This document shows, one piece after another, positions 22,863 to 34,086 of a stretch of 64,000 bases of DNA. A program made the translations under genes and the position numbers. The notes under the pieces are model-generated. The model ran no database searches. It had not been told where the DNA came from and was given only the letters and a program-made list of their open reading frames with translations. Position 1 is the first letter of the stretch. Each line of letters begins with the position of its first letter. The stretch is from Membranipora membranacea (lineage: Eukaryota; Bryozoa; Gymnolaemata; Cheilostomatida; Membraniporidae). Where the stretch lies: positions 10,790,001-10,854,000 of the forward strand of contig OU612065.1 of NCBI GenBank assembly GCA_914767715.1. The letters are read 5' to 3'.

Positions 22863-23036
22863 TGGTGTTCATTTGTTCGTCAATTCTGCACCAGATTTAA
22901 CAACTAATACTATGGCAAGTACCCTGTCTGCCAAACAACATTTACAGTGGCGTTGATCGTCACTTTCGGTTACAAATGCGTGAAGCGCACCATATTTTTT
23001 TCCCCTATAATATGTTACATTATAAGAAAGAAAAAA
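22863..23036 (+). repeat. Ngaro repeat B2 (element 3' end)
   Basis: This 174-bp copy of B1 ends at AAAGAAAAAA. Host sequence (gtgtcatattttcatgg) resumes at 23037 and matches 34148 onward in the paralogous unit. Confidence 0.9.
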
Positions 23037-24308
23037 GTGTCATATTTTCATGGTACAAAAATTTAATGCTCTGCTTTGCATGAATTTTTGATGGTTGAAA
23101 GAGTGCCTCCCATAAGGAAAGGTTACTCTCATTCTCTGCATTATGCAAGTTATGACCAATTTGCATGGTAAAAAATTCAATGCTCTTCTTAGTATTAATT
23201 ATTGATGGTGTAAAGAGTGCCTTCAATAATTGAAGGTAACTCTCATTCTCTGCATTATGATGCCACGGTGATCAGGAAGTGCTTGTTTCTTGCAGTGCAC
23301 ATCCTGTTCACTGTGACATCATAAGTAATTGTCTGAATATACCATGCATCAGTATTTGGGTAGTCTTTAAGCCATACCTCCTCTCGGAGACAAGCATTCA
23401 CCAAATGATCAATGATTTCTGCTACCTTCTCAGAATATGATCTCAAAAACCATACAAAACATGACCTAGTGACTAAAGAGTCAGAGTCAGGCGGTCAGTA
23501 ATGCTGAACTTTGCCAATAAATGTAATTAACATTAGTGCATTTAGATTTTGCAACCGCATCTATTATGAAAATAGATCGTTTTGAACTTTTTATTCTCAA
23601 TTGAGATAATAAAACCTAGCCCACCTAAGAGTTAATATAGGCACTATAATTCAACAATCTATGTCAGAATTGTCTCATTTACGACTTCCAGTTGCTTTCT
23701 AGGCTGGGGGCTTTGCCCTAGACTACACAAGAGAAGTTTTCATCATCCCAACTGGTGTTGCTTCTCACCTTAGAGGTCAACAAGTTGCCTTTGACTATTT
23801 GTTATTTGTATACTTTCAACCCAACCTCTATAAATGAATAATAAATTTTACCTCCTCTATTGTTATACAATGCTGCACACTGACCATTCACAACATTGGA
23901 CTTAGTTAGTAAATCCGATTAAATAAAGCGCTTTTATTCTTATAATGGGATTCTAGTGAGATTTTCTCAATTCAATTTATCATCATTGCATTCAGCGCAA
24001 TATGTTGTGTAAATACGTGCTGTCTTGAATATATTGCCTACAGCAATCGCAAATCTCAAAAAGAAACAGTACAACGCCCTGAAGCAGGTACCTAATTCAC
24101 ACTGCGTTTCATACCCAAGAATTGTCTGACAATTCTGTACAATTCTAGAATTGTCAGAAACTGACCTATATATCATTACCCAACCAGCAACCATTATTGT
24201 GTAATTAACCCTGCCTGCTAAATAAATTACTTTCATCATTGATATTGTGTAGCCATAGTATAAGCCTTTACAGTTCTAGTCAATATCATACAATTGGATA
24301 GGCTGTAA

Positions 24309-24375
24309 TGAATAGATATTGCTGTGCAAGGTAGCATAAAAATCTATATTGCGGGAGGCCCAGGTTCAGATCAGA
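24309..24375 (+). tRNA. Truncated tRNA-like segment in left arm
   Basis: This is the counterpart of the right-arm segment at 29968-30050. It keeps 'gcgggaggcccaggttca' but is cut off right after the B-box-like part by a deletion, so it has lost the 3' acceptor strand. Confidence 0.45.
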
Positions 24376-25737
24376 ACTTTGCTACTAATAAAAATGTACA
24401 AGATCGCTCCCCAGATGAGCGAGGAATTACTTTGTATCAACTGTCCTATATGCCTAAGTGGAGAGAAGTGATATGTGAATGAGGCCATATTATCCACAGA
24501 ACCACTGACTATTGAAAATATGCTGACTGATGTTAAAAAAACTCAAACTTGGTGTCACAGCAAGTAGTATGAGTACTGATTATTGGCATAGTCTAAACTA
24601 CGCTCCTTGTGATTACTGAGAGTGAATGGCTTTCAGCTATTTCTATTTGTTGGCCAAAGATGCTCTGAGCATGGAGTTAGCTCTGAATGTTATGGTATGT
24701 GGACTGAGGGAGGCAAAGGTAAATCAACTATTGTAAGCCTGGTATATATTCATTACCTGTCTACAAAGGAGCTCTTGATGTTATACTATATAATTCTCAG
24801 CCATCTCAGTTATACGGTGTACAGGAAGCAATTTTGGCATATTTCTCTCTCACTCTTGGATGGTAGTTCCCTAGTAGGTGTTGGCACTAGTACAGATAGT
24901 ATTAAAATGTTAGACTAGTGGCAACATTGTTTAAAGTATTAAATTTTAATCTGTCTCCACAAGCAGGGAGGATAGCCAATAACAGGCATAATAATTACCC
25001 TGATATCCTTGTTTTCAAAATTTTTAATTGGACAATTAAGTATGATTAACACTGTTTGTTAATCCTTCATACACATTCCATTGCGCTTGTAACAAGTCAT
25101 CATGACACACTTGTGGAATCAGAGAGACAGGAGTCATTGTAAGCTGACCTAACTTCCTGTCTTTTGCTGCTGATAATGAATGCGGTGAGTTTTAAATTTT
25201 GCGAATATTCATTTTTATAATGATGGTTGTTTGGGTGTAATTGCAATCATGATCATTCTTTGTCGGAAGAGTGAGGGGCGGGAAGTTGTAACATTTTATG
25301 CAAAATACTAGATAATTGTCCAAATTCCATTTGTATATTTTTATGAAATTATTTCACCAAACTCTGCTTCAAAGCTCATCATTGTACAGAGTTATTATGT
25401 CAGGAATGAGATTGCCTCGCAAAATAACCTTAAATTCTCAGGCGTCCTTAATCTCTAGTATTTGCAAAAAGGTTTCATTGATTTTCCGCGCTTCTTGGTC
25501 AACTTCAAGAGTTGAACCAGCATTATATGATAATCTGCGTCTTTACCCACAGGGTTGTCAATTTTTAAATCTACTGGTACCTTATAAGTTCTGTGAAGGC
25601 TGCCTATGAATGCCAGTGTAAACAAAATGAACATTCTGACTGGCTTATCTTGATTATGACTTCATGGGTAAATAACTTGGATACCAACAATACATCCAAT
25701 TATGCTTGGCTAAGATGTTGATGTCAATTGAATGGTA

Positions 25738-27842
25738 GATACAACATACAGTGGTGCGCGTACCACTGCACAACACACAGGTCTTCAGCTAGAAACCATG
25801 AGTCAAACGCTGTTTCGAGGCCTTCTCTAGTACAACCTCCTCATGGCCGGCCCCAGCAGCATGAAGCCACCCCTGTGTGTTGCTGAGCATCTCAATCAAT
25901 CTCATCGATCCCTCAGTGCATTTTGTCAGTTTCGGTGGTTTGACATAATTGGTGTGTTTACGCTGTTGCGCAACCAGGGAGGCTGCCAACTCTTCATTGT
26001 TTCAGTGCAACAATGTTCGCCCCATCACTCTCATGCTTATACTCTAAGCCAAACCAGTGCAGGGAGGTTTGCTTTCCATCAACTCATCGGCGCAAAGTCG
26101 CTATCGTCAAGGCACCCGCCCCTCGTTCACTACTCAAATTCACCACATTGAGCATAGTACAACTCATACACAAGTCAGAGAGATGACTTGTTTGCGCTAC
26201 AGCCAGTGGGCTGACTGTGATTTCCTGTCTCGCTCTGCCTGCCTTTTATGCGAGGGCCAAGCTTTTAATCCTATGTTTGTAAAACCTTAGATCTAACTCA
26301 GACTCACTTTGATTTTCACTCTGCAGAGATTAGACTACTTTAATTTGAGTATTAAAGGCATAATCTTGCTTAGCCTTCTACCCCAAGCAATTTGCTTATC
26401 ATCACTTAATCCCCTCATTCTAATCCTTACAAGGATTATAACAAAAGGAATTAAATGCTGGCCAACTCCACAAAACAAAGTGAGTGTGTTAAACCCCAGC
26501 TTACAAGTAATAGGATTACTTAGCTTTTGTCTTCACACAGTGCTGTTGCCATATCCATGCAGATGCGCTTTCTGCCTCATGTACTATGCTTTTTGTGGCT
26601 TGTTTGAGTGCTCTTCCTGAAAGCCCAACTCTGGTCAGAAATTTGGTAGCTGATCTAGCCATGAATCCACGGCAGCCAACTTCCACTGCGAATAATTCGC
26701 AATTCCAACCTTTGTCTTGGCATTGTGTGACCAGATCTTCGTATCTTGTCAGTTTTCTCTCATGCGCATATGAGAGATTTTCTTCCCAAGGCACCGTCAA
26801 TTCCATCAGTATTAGTGCTTTTTCTTTGTCAGACCAAACAATTAAGTCTGGTCTTTGGTTCGTGATCACAATATGCTGTGGCATGCTGAGCTGCTCTGTG
26901 AGGTCGCATCTCACCTGCCATTCTTCGCTGTTCATCAATCCCTTTTTGCGCAAAATCTTTTCACGCGCTTCACCACCAGCATTAGCATATTCACACTTCT
27001 CCGTGACATATTTACACAACACTTTCAGGACTTGATTATGCCTATACGTGTATCTTCCCAGGCTCTGTTGGCAATTCGACAGTATATGTCGAAGTGTGCC
27101 CTTAGCCGAGCAATCGGCGCATTTCGAGTTCTCGGTCAAATTCCAGCGTTCCAGGTTTGCCGGGGTCGGTAGTTGATCATAAGCTGCACCAACCAGAAAG
27201 CTGATCCTTTGTGGCTCCATCGACCACAATTCTGTCCATTTGAGCTGACGCTGCTCAACAGACTCCCAACAAGTCCACCTGCCTTGTTGGGCTTGGCCTA
27301 CAGCTTGTGTCTGGCGGCGCTCCTCTTCCATCTTGCGCACCTCATCAACTACCATCTCCCGTCTAACCTTTGGGCTTTCCTTTGAGAACCACCGGTTTGC
27401 TTCCCAGCCGATGCCATGACGTGCAGTTGTCACAGCACCCACAATCTCACTTATCTCCAGTCGAGATTTGGCATCTCTGACAGTCTCTGTGACAGACCAT
27501 TTTTTACCAGTGTCAAGTGTTGGAGCACATTCCCTTATCACCTGGTCTGGTGACTCGTTCAACATCATATCCAGTCTCGCCTTTGATGTTTTGTACTCTT
27601 CCACAAGCGATTTCATAGGTAGTGAAAGAGTAAACGAACTGGCATACAGTGCATTAGTGTTGAAGCTCCTTGGAACTCCAAGCCACTTACGCATGTGCTT
27701 GTTAATCATTTGCTCCATTCTCTCAACTGGTGTTAGCGGAATATCATAAACTGTCAGAGGCCACAGAATTCGAGGCATGAGTGCAAAGTTGAGAATCCAG
27801 GCTTTGTATTTGCCAGACAGACCACATTTTTCAATCGCGTCC
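25738..27842 (-). mobile_element. 5'-truncated LINE with restriction-like endonuclease, nested
   Basis: This 2.1-kb minus-strand insertion interrupts the left arm of the foldback element. The uninterrupted sequence is present in the right arm near 28355-28375, which gives an empty site. The coding part begins right at the junction, so the 5' end is truncated. The 3' part (26515-25738) is non-coding and has no poly(A) tail. No target duplication is evident. Confidence 0.85.
26516..27842 (-). pseudogene. C-terminal part of RLE-type non-LTR reverse transcriptase
   Basis: About 442 codons are open from the truncation point to a stop at 26516. Residues 1-60 look like the RT thumb. A Cys-x2-Cys-x7-His-x4-Cys knuckle lies at residues 243-259 (CADC...RHILSNC). 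A PD-(D/E)xK nuclease follows, with RPD at 332-334 and ELTVPWE at 349-355, then ERK and a conserved EVGCRGF. This order (RT, CCHC, restriction-like endonuclease) defines the R2-type LINE branch, whose members often insert at fixed sites. The RT palm is missing, so the copy is dead, though its remaining frame is intact. Confidence 0.88.
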
Positions 27843-29967
27843 AACAACTGGCAAATGACACTGTGAGAATCTTGTTCAAATTCAATAAGCTAATCTCATT
27901 GAAAATGATCAGGCAGATTAAACAGTGCATTGTAGCCATTAATTGAATTTTATGGTATATGGGTAGAGAGAAGCAAGAGTAAATCTAACAGGCCTATCAT
28001 TCAATGACACAATAGAACTCATTTGTACAGAATGTCTGGTGGTCACTGTAAATTCCAAATTTATCAATGCAGCCGATAATAATAATCTGAGAGCTTTGAA
28101 AGATTATCTGCCAAAAGGCTGTCCAGGCAATAATTTATCCCTTTAAAATTTAACAGCTGTAATGGCCCTGCAAGCCCCTATTCTGAATTTGTTGAAATGA
28201 TTGGAATTTCAGGTTGATAGAACCTTTAACATAGCAAACTCTTTGATGCATGCAATTAATGGCTACAGTGTACAGTTTGATCTGTCTGATCATTTTCAAT
28301 GAGATTAGCTTATTATTGAATTTGAACAACATTCTCACAGTGTCATCTGCCAATTGTTTACCTTTCAATTAACATCAACATCTTAGCTAAGCATAATTGG
28401 ATGTATTATTGGTATCCAAGTTATTTACCCATGAAGTCATAATCAAGATAAGCCAGTAAGAATGTTCATTTTGTTTACACTGGCATTCATAGGCGACCTT
28501 CACAGAACTTATGAGGTACCAGTAGATTTAAAAATGGACAACCCTGTGGATAAACACACAGATTATCATATAATGCTGGCTCAACTCTTGAAGGTGACCA
28601 AGAAGCGTGGAATATCAATGAAACTTTTTTGCAAATACTGGAGAATAAGGGCGCCAGAGAATTTAAGGTTTTTTGCGAGGCAATCTCATTCTTGGCATAA
28701 TAACTCTGTACAATGATGAGCTTTGAAGCAGAGTTTGGTGAAATAATTTCATAAAAATATACAAATGGAATTTGGACAATTATCTAGTATTTTGCATAAA
28801 ATGTTATAACTTCCCGCCCCCTCACTCTTCCGTCAAAGAATGATCATGGTTGAACTTACACCCAAACAACCATCATTATAAAAATGAATATTCGCGAAAT
28901 TAAAAATTCACGGCATTCATTATCAGCGGCAAAAGACAGGAAGTTAGGTCAGCATACAATGACTCCTGTCTCTCTGATTCCACAAGTGTGTCATGATGAC
29001 TTGTCACAAGTGCAATGGAATGGGTGTGAAGGATTAACAAACAGTATTAATTATACTTAATTGCACAATTAAAAATTTTGACAACAAGGATATCAATGTA
29101 GTTATGCCTGTTATTGGCCAATCTCCCTGCTTGTGGCACTCAAACTGACAGATTAAAATTTATTTCATTAAACGGTGTTGCCACTAGTCTAACATTCTAA
29201 TACTATCTGTACTAGTGCCAACACCTACTAGGGGACTACCATCCAAGAGTGAGAGAGAACTATGCCAGAATTGCTTCCTGTACACCATATAACTGAGATG
29301 GCAGAGAATGATATAGTATAACATCAAGAGCTCCTTTGTAGACAGATAATGAATATTTACCAGGCTTACGATAGTTGATTTACCTTTGCCTCCCTCAGCC
29401 CACATACCATAACATTCAGAGCTAACTCCATGCTCAGAGCATCTTTGGCCAACAAATAGAAATAGCAGAAAGCCATTCACTCTCAATAATCACAAGGGGC
29501 GTAGTTTAGACTATGCCAATAATCAGCACTCATACTACTTGCTGTGACACCAAGTTTGAGTTTTTTTAGCATCAGTCAGCATATTTTCAGTAGTCAGTGG
29601 TTCTGTGGATAATATGGCCTCATTCACATATCACTTCTCTCCACTTAGGCATGTAGGACAGTTGATACAAAGTAATTCCTCGCTCATCTGGGGAGCGATG
29701 TTGTACATTTTTATTAGTAGCAAAGTTTTCTGATGATTCTGCTAGCATAGTTTAGCTGATGTATTCTATTTATGCAGTTGCTCCCAATATTAACAGATTG
29801 CACAAAATATAACGTAGGGTATGGTACAACACAGAAGAGTTGAACATAAGTATTTTGTCGCGTCATCATACTCATTACTAAGAGTTTTCGTGCTTACAAA
29901 AATTGTGAGCCAATAATTCGAATGGAATGCTTTCATTTTCCATCATGACGATACGAAAAGAAAAGAT

Positions 29968-30050
29968 TTGCCCCGGCGGGGATTTGAACCTGGGCCTCCC
30001 GCAATATAGATTTTGATGCTACCTTGCACAGCAATATCTATTCATTACAG
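29968..30050 (-). tRNA. tRNA-like 3' half in right arm
   Basis: Read on the minus strand, GGCCCAGGTTCAAATCCCC followed by GCCGGGGC looks like a T arm with B box and an acceptor 3' strand. No matching 5' acceptor strand (GCCCCGG) is found upstream, so this is a fragment or a tRNA-derived SINE head rather than a functional tRNA. Confidence 0.5.
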
Positions 30051-30590
30051 CATATCCAGTTGTATGATATTGACTAGAACTGTAAATGCTTATACTATGG
30101 CTATACAATATCAATAATGAAAGTAATTTATTTAGCAGGCAGGGATAATTACACAATAATGGTTGCTGGTTGGGTAATGATATATAGGTCAGTTTATGAC
30201 AATTCTAGAATTGTACAGAATTGTCAGACAATTCTTGGGTATGAAACGCAGTGTCATTACTGCAATTGTACCTGGAATACAAGTTCCGACAGGCAACTAC
30301 CCTTATAGGTGACAGTAAGTTTTGTATCACAAAACACACATCCTCAATTACTTATAGATACACATGAATAAAACAGTCATATGGTGGTCTTGTCATCCAG
30401 ATCCATTTTGATAAAGTTCGAACTCATGAGAATTTTAATTTTCCTTATTCAAGCATGAGTATTTTCTGTCTCATTGTGATTATGAATTTTCATTTTGTGT
30501 GACACAGTAATGCTTGGTCTTATTTTGTGTTGCGACCGAAAAGCTATTTAACTGCATGCACAAGTAATATTATTGCGGTTTATCATCATT

Positions 30591-31260
30591 ATGGATGTGA
30601 TTACTGACAGCATTGGTGAAGATACACCGGTGTCAATTTTAGTTGCCGACACCTTGGTACTATGTGATAGCAGCCATGAACATCTGAAAAAAGATTGGAA
30701 GAATGGAGGGAGAAAATGAAGAGTGTTGGACTAAAACTAAGCCGGTCAAAGACATTATTTACCACCAGTAGGTGAGGATGGCAATATCTTGATGAGGACG
30801 TATGACTCAGAAGAGAAGGAAATCCGACCTATACGCACACAGTTTAAATACCTGGGCACCACCATCCCCCAAGAAGGAGGGTGCCATAAGGAGACTGAGA
30901 TGTGTATTTGAAAGGCATGGAACAAATGGCGGGAGCTGGGTGGAGTACTCTGCGACAGGAAGAAGCCAGCTCATCTGAAAGTCCTCATCTACAAGACTGC
31001 TCTACTACCAGCCCTGACATATGGGAATGTGACCTGGCCCGCAAAAGGAACCCTTATAGATAGGGTTAGCTCTTGTGAGATGCAAATGCTAAGGTACTGC
31101 ATGGGGATAAGCTTAGAGGAACATTTAGGGAATGAGTAAATAACAGCTGAAGCAAATATAATGCCAATCAGGAATGTCATGAGGAAAAAGGGGCTAGAAT
31201 GGTATGGTCATGTTTGTCAATGTGAGAGAGAGATGAAGATATCAGGAAATTGTATGAGAT
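30591..31260 (+). pseudogene. RTE-like LINE reverse transcriptase fragment, copy 1
   Basis: The fragment starts MDVITDSIGEDTPVSILVADTLVLCDSS, the RT palm with the YADD-type motif altered to VADT. It continues in broken frames through a KYLGTT-like block, WNKWRELGGVLCDRKK and YKTALLPALTYG, the usual C-terminal order of RTE-type RTs. Several stops and frameshifts make it non-functional. It lies in duplicated DNA and matches 35963-36640. Confidence 0.75.
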
Positions 31261-32139
31261 GAAGGTTGAGGGAAGCAGGCAAAAAGCCTGCCACCCGATC
31301 AGGACATGGCGGTTTAAGGTGAACAAAGGTGAGCAAACAAAGTAATATTATTAAACAAATTAATCAAACACAGGTATATATAGAAGCATAATATATAGAT
31401 TACAACACCTTCTGTGGCAGAGTTGAAGCATCTAAAGGTTAAAGTTTTGAACACTTCAATATCTGTATGAAGTATTGTTTGCTGATCATTTCATCCTGTT
31501 GTGAAACTTATTTGCTAGCGATGTAGGCATTTCCCTGTGACAGTCTAAATGAGCTGCCAATAATCTCTAAACTGCATGCAGACCATGAAAACCAGTTTGA
31601 AGTCTTTAGCTACTGGCAAAGTCTTTTGTGAGAAATGTGCCGGCTTGTAAATACTACCTTGAACCATTACCATGCTGTAACAGTAACATGACCAGGGCAC
31701 TTTTTAAAATGTATGCTTCAACGACCAGGAATATGACTGCAGGAGATCTTTCATAATTATGATTGAGCTACTAGGCTAGATTGCAGATGAGATAATTTAC
31801 GTCCCAGCGATGGGATTGATTGTTGTGTGTATAGTAAATTGTGGAGCTGTTGATTTGATAAGCTTAAATTGTAAAAATACAGCCGCAAGGCATACAAAGA
31901 AGAGAATTAATCACCATTATTGGTAATTTTCAGAATTATTTTGCTAGGGAAATTCTCAGTGCTATATATTTGTTATGGTTTTCTTTGTGTTGTACTTACT
32001 TATTATTCATTTACCAAAATTACTTGAAAAACACCAGTTCAACTATTCAACAAACAATAACCATGAAACAGAAATGTGATGAGAATAGATATAATATACT
32101 AAATTTTCCCACTCTAATGAGTCGCTGTTGTGATCTTTT

Positions 32140-32270
32140 TCAAGTGTATGTTGTCATTGTTCTTGATCTGTTGGTGATGCCCTGGTTATTGAGACCACCT
32201 TTAGGCAGCATCGTAAGACCACCCATCAAATTTACGCTTTTCCTTACTTTCTTAGTCATTTCTTCTGTCA
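32140..32270 (-). CDS. Candidate alternative terminal exon, copy 1
   Basis: A good acceptor (tgtttttcatgcag) at 32271 opens a phase-1 frame of 43 codons including a TGA stop. The product is basic near its start (TKKVRKS) and ends TMTTYT. Phase 1 matches all mucin-gene exons. In the paralogous copy near 37637 the acceptor is kept but the frame is broken. It has no transmembrane helix. It may be a chance ORF. Confidence 0.25.
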
Positions 32271-33162
32271 CTGCATGAAAAACATTCGAAAAATGATTGT
32301 ATTATGATGATAATAAGTTCATTTATATGTGAGAAAATTATACAGCAGAAGTATTTCAGTGTTTGATGAATTTTACGAGTTAAGGTGGATCAAGCATAGC
32401 ACAAACACCTGTTATACGAAAGGAACAACTATGTTGTAACAATAGTTAATTCAAAAATGACTGCAATGATCTCTATGACAAGCTGTCAGGAAGGCAATGC
32501 TACAAGGCTGCTTTTAGACAATTCTGAGATTAATTTTTGATCTCTTAACACAAGATATAATATAATAGAAAGGAACCAAAATCTGTCCAGGAAGGGTTAA
32601 CACATGAGATACAACAATTTTGCGGTCATCGGAAACCTACACATTTCATATTCAGTATGGTAGAACAACTTCCACATGTCTACGTATATGTGAGAGGTGT
32701 GTTGTTGTGAGGGTGAAACATTGAATCATGTCAATATAAAAACTGACCAGCGATGTTAAACTTACACACCCCGCCAACTTCACCTATCTGGAGAAGACAA
32801 TTACAAGATGTTGCAACCTCTTCAATATCAGGAGTATCTTGTCGACAATAATGTGTTTCAATACATACCTAGTAGTGATGCTACAAGATCGCTAAGACAG
32901 TAATGCATATGCAATAAATATTCATATGAATCACATTTCCATCACTTTGTTTCCCATCTACAATGAATTTGTGTACAGTGTATTAGCAGTGGAAGCTACA
33001 ATGTTACAGTGTGATATTGCGAAACATTCATTTGTGAAAAAACCCAAGTTAATCTTTTTTTGGTCTCATGACAAAGTTACTACAGCCCAAATTCCTTCTG
33101 TCAAAACTTGATGGAATTCATACCAGAATCAATTGTAAATGCTCGAGGCCATATATACCTAC

Positions 33163-34086
33163 AATCATCAGACGTTGAAGTAGGTGTAGTTGTTGCTGTA
33201 GATGTTGCAGCTGTAGTGGTTGTAGAAGTTGTAGAAGTTGTAGCTATGGTTGGCGAAGTTGTTGTAGTAGGTACGTTCACTGTAGTGGTCGGTGCTGTGC
33301 TAGTTGTTGTAGTTGTTGTTGTAGTTGTAGTAGTTGTAGATGATGTTGGTGTAGTAGTTGTTGTAGCTGTTGGAGTTGTAGTTGATGTTGGTGTAGTAGT
33401 TGTTGTAGTTGTAGTAGTTGTAGTTGGTGTAGTAGTTGTTGTAGCTGTTGGAGTTGTAGTTGATGTTGGTGGAGTAGTTGTTGTAGCTGTTGGTGTAGTA
33501 GTTATTGTAGCTGTTGGAGTTGTAGTTGATGTTGGTGTAGTAGTTGTTGTAGCTGTTGGAGTTGTAGTTGATGTTGGTGTAGTAGTTGTTGTAGTTGTAG
33601 TAGTTGTAGTTGATGTTGGTGTAGTAGTCGTTGTAGCTGTTGGAGTTGTAGTTGATGTTGGTGTAGTAGTTGTTGTAGCTGTTGGTGTAGTAGTCATTGT
33701 AGCTGTTGGAGTTGTAGTTGATGTTGGTGTAGTAGTTGTTGTAGCTGTTGGAGTTGTAGTTGATGTTGGTGTAGTTGTTGTAGTTGTAGTAGTTGTAGTT
33801 GATGTTGGTGTAGTAGTCGTTGTAGGTGTTGGAGTTGTAGTTGATGTTGGTGTAGTAGTTGTTGTAGTTGTAGTAGTTGTAGTTGATGTTGGTGTAGTAG
33901 TTGTTGTAGCTGTTGGAGTTGTAGTTGATGTTGGTGTAGTAGTTGTTGTAGTTGTAGTAGTTGTAGTTGATGTTGGTGTAGTAGTTGTTGTAGCTGTTGG
34001 AGTTGTAGTAGTTGTAGTTGATTTTGGTGTAGTAGTTGTTGCAGCTGTTGGAGTTGTAGTAGTAGTGGTCGATGTGGTTGTGTCTG
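33163..34086 (-). CDS. Thr-rich mucin repeat exon, copy 2
   Basis: The acceptor (tacatattgcag) is the same as in copy 1. The exon opens at 34086 in phase 1 and runs through the 42-bp Thr/Pro/Ala/Ser repeats. It continues past the copy 1 end into a non-repeat Thr-rich stretch (VNVPTTTTSPTIATT...) and ends near S-T-S-D-D. If the donor is GATT|gtaggt the exon is 924 bases and symmetric (phase 1-1). A second candidate, TGTAG|gtatat at 33159, would break the phase rule. Without splicing, the frame stops at 33101. Extracellular mucin-type domain. Confidence 0.65.

Larger units (their letters stand above)
16224..23036 (+). mobile_element. Ngaro-type (DIRS order) tyrosine-recombinase retrotransposon
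   Basis: The element has the split direct repeat order of Ngaro elements: A1 (16224-16543), coding region, B1 (22305-22478), A2 (22479-22797), a 65-bp spacer, B2 (22863-23036). It encodes SGNH hydrolase, Gag, RT-RNase H and tyrosine recombinase. The A1/A2 and B1/B2 pairs look nearly identical, so insertion was recent, yet two frameshifts exist. There is no target duplication. The element sits in an A5 tract (16219-16223), whose empty form is at 34143-34147 in the paralogous copy. The circle junction (B2 end to A start) also carries an A tract, as recombinase-mediated insertion would predict. Confidence 0.93.
24100..30253. mobile_element. CACTA-like (EnSpm) foldback element, 6.15 kb with nested LINE
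   Basis: The element begins CACTGCGTTTCATACCC and ends with its complement. The 3-bp target duplication TCA lies at 24097-24099 and 30254-30256. The empty site survives in the paralogous unit at 35621-35623. CACTG ends with a 3-bp duplication fit the CACTA/EnSpm superfamily. Inverted arms extend about 1.7-2 kb: 24100-25737 plus 27843 to about 27960 against about 28270-30253. The left arm is broken by a LINE (25738-27842). The right arm carries about 250 bases missing from the left arm next to the tRNA-like segment. I find no transposase, so it needs one in trans. Confidence 0.85.
15182..33162. repeat. Tandem segmental duplication, copy 1 (with two insertions)
   Basis: Host sequence at 15182-16223, 23037-24099 and 30254 to about 33100 aligns in order with 33163-38500. 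The extra length is the Ngaro element and the CACTA-like element. Copy 1 also lacks about 430 bp that copy 2 has at roughly 35180-35610. Confidence 0.9.

Noticed and set aside
26586-27749. Several plus-strand open frames opposite the RLE-type LINE
   Set aside because: They are shadows of the minus-strand coding region and show no domains.
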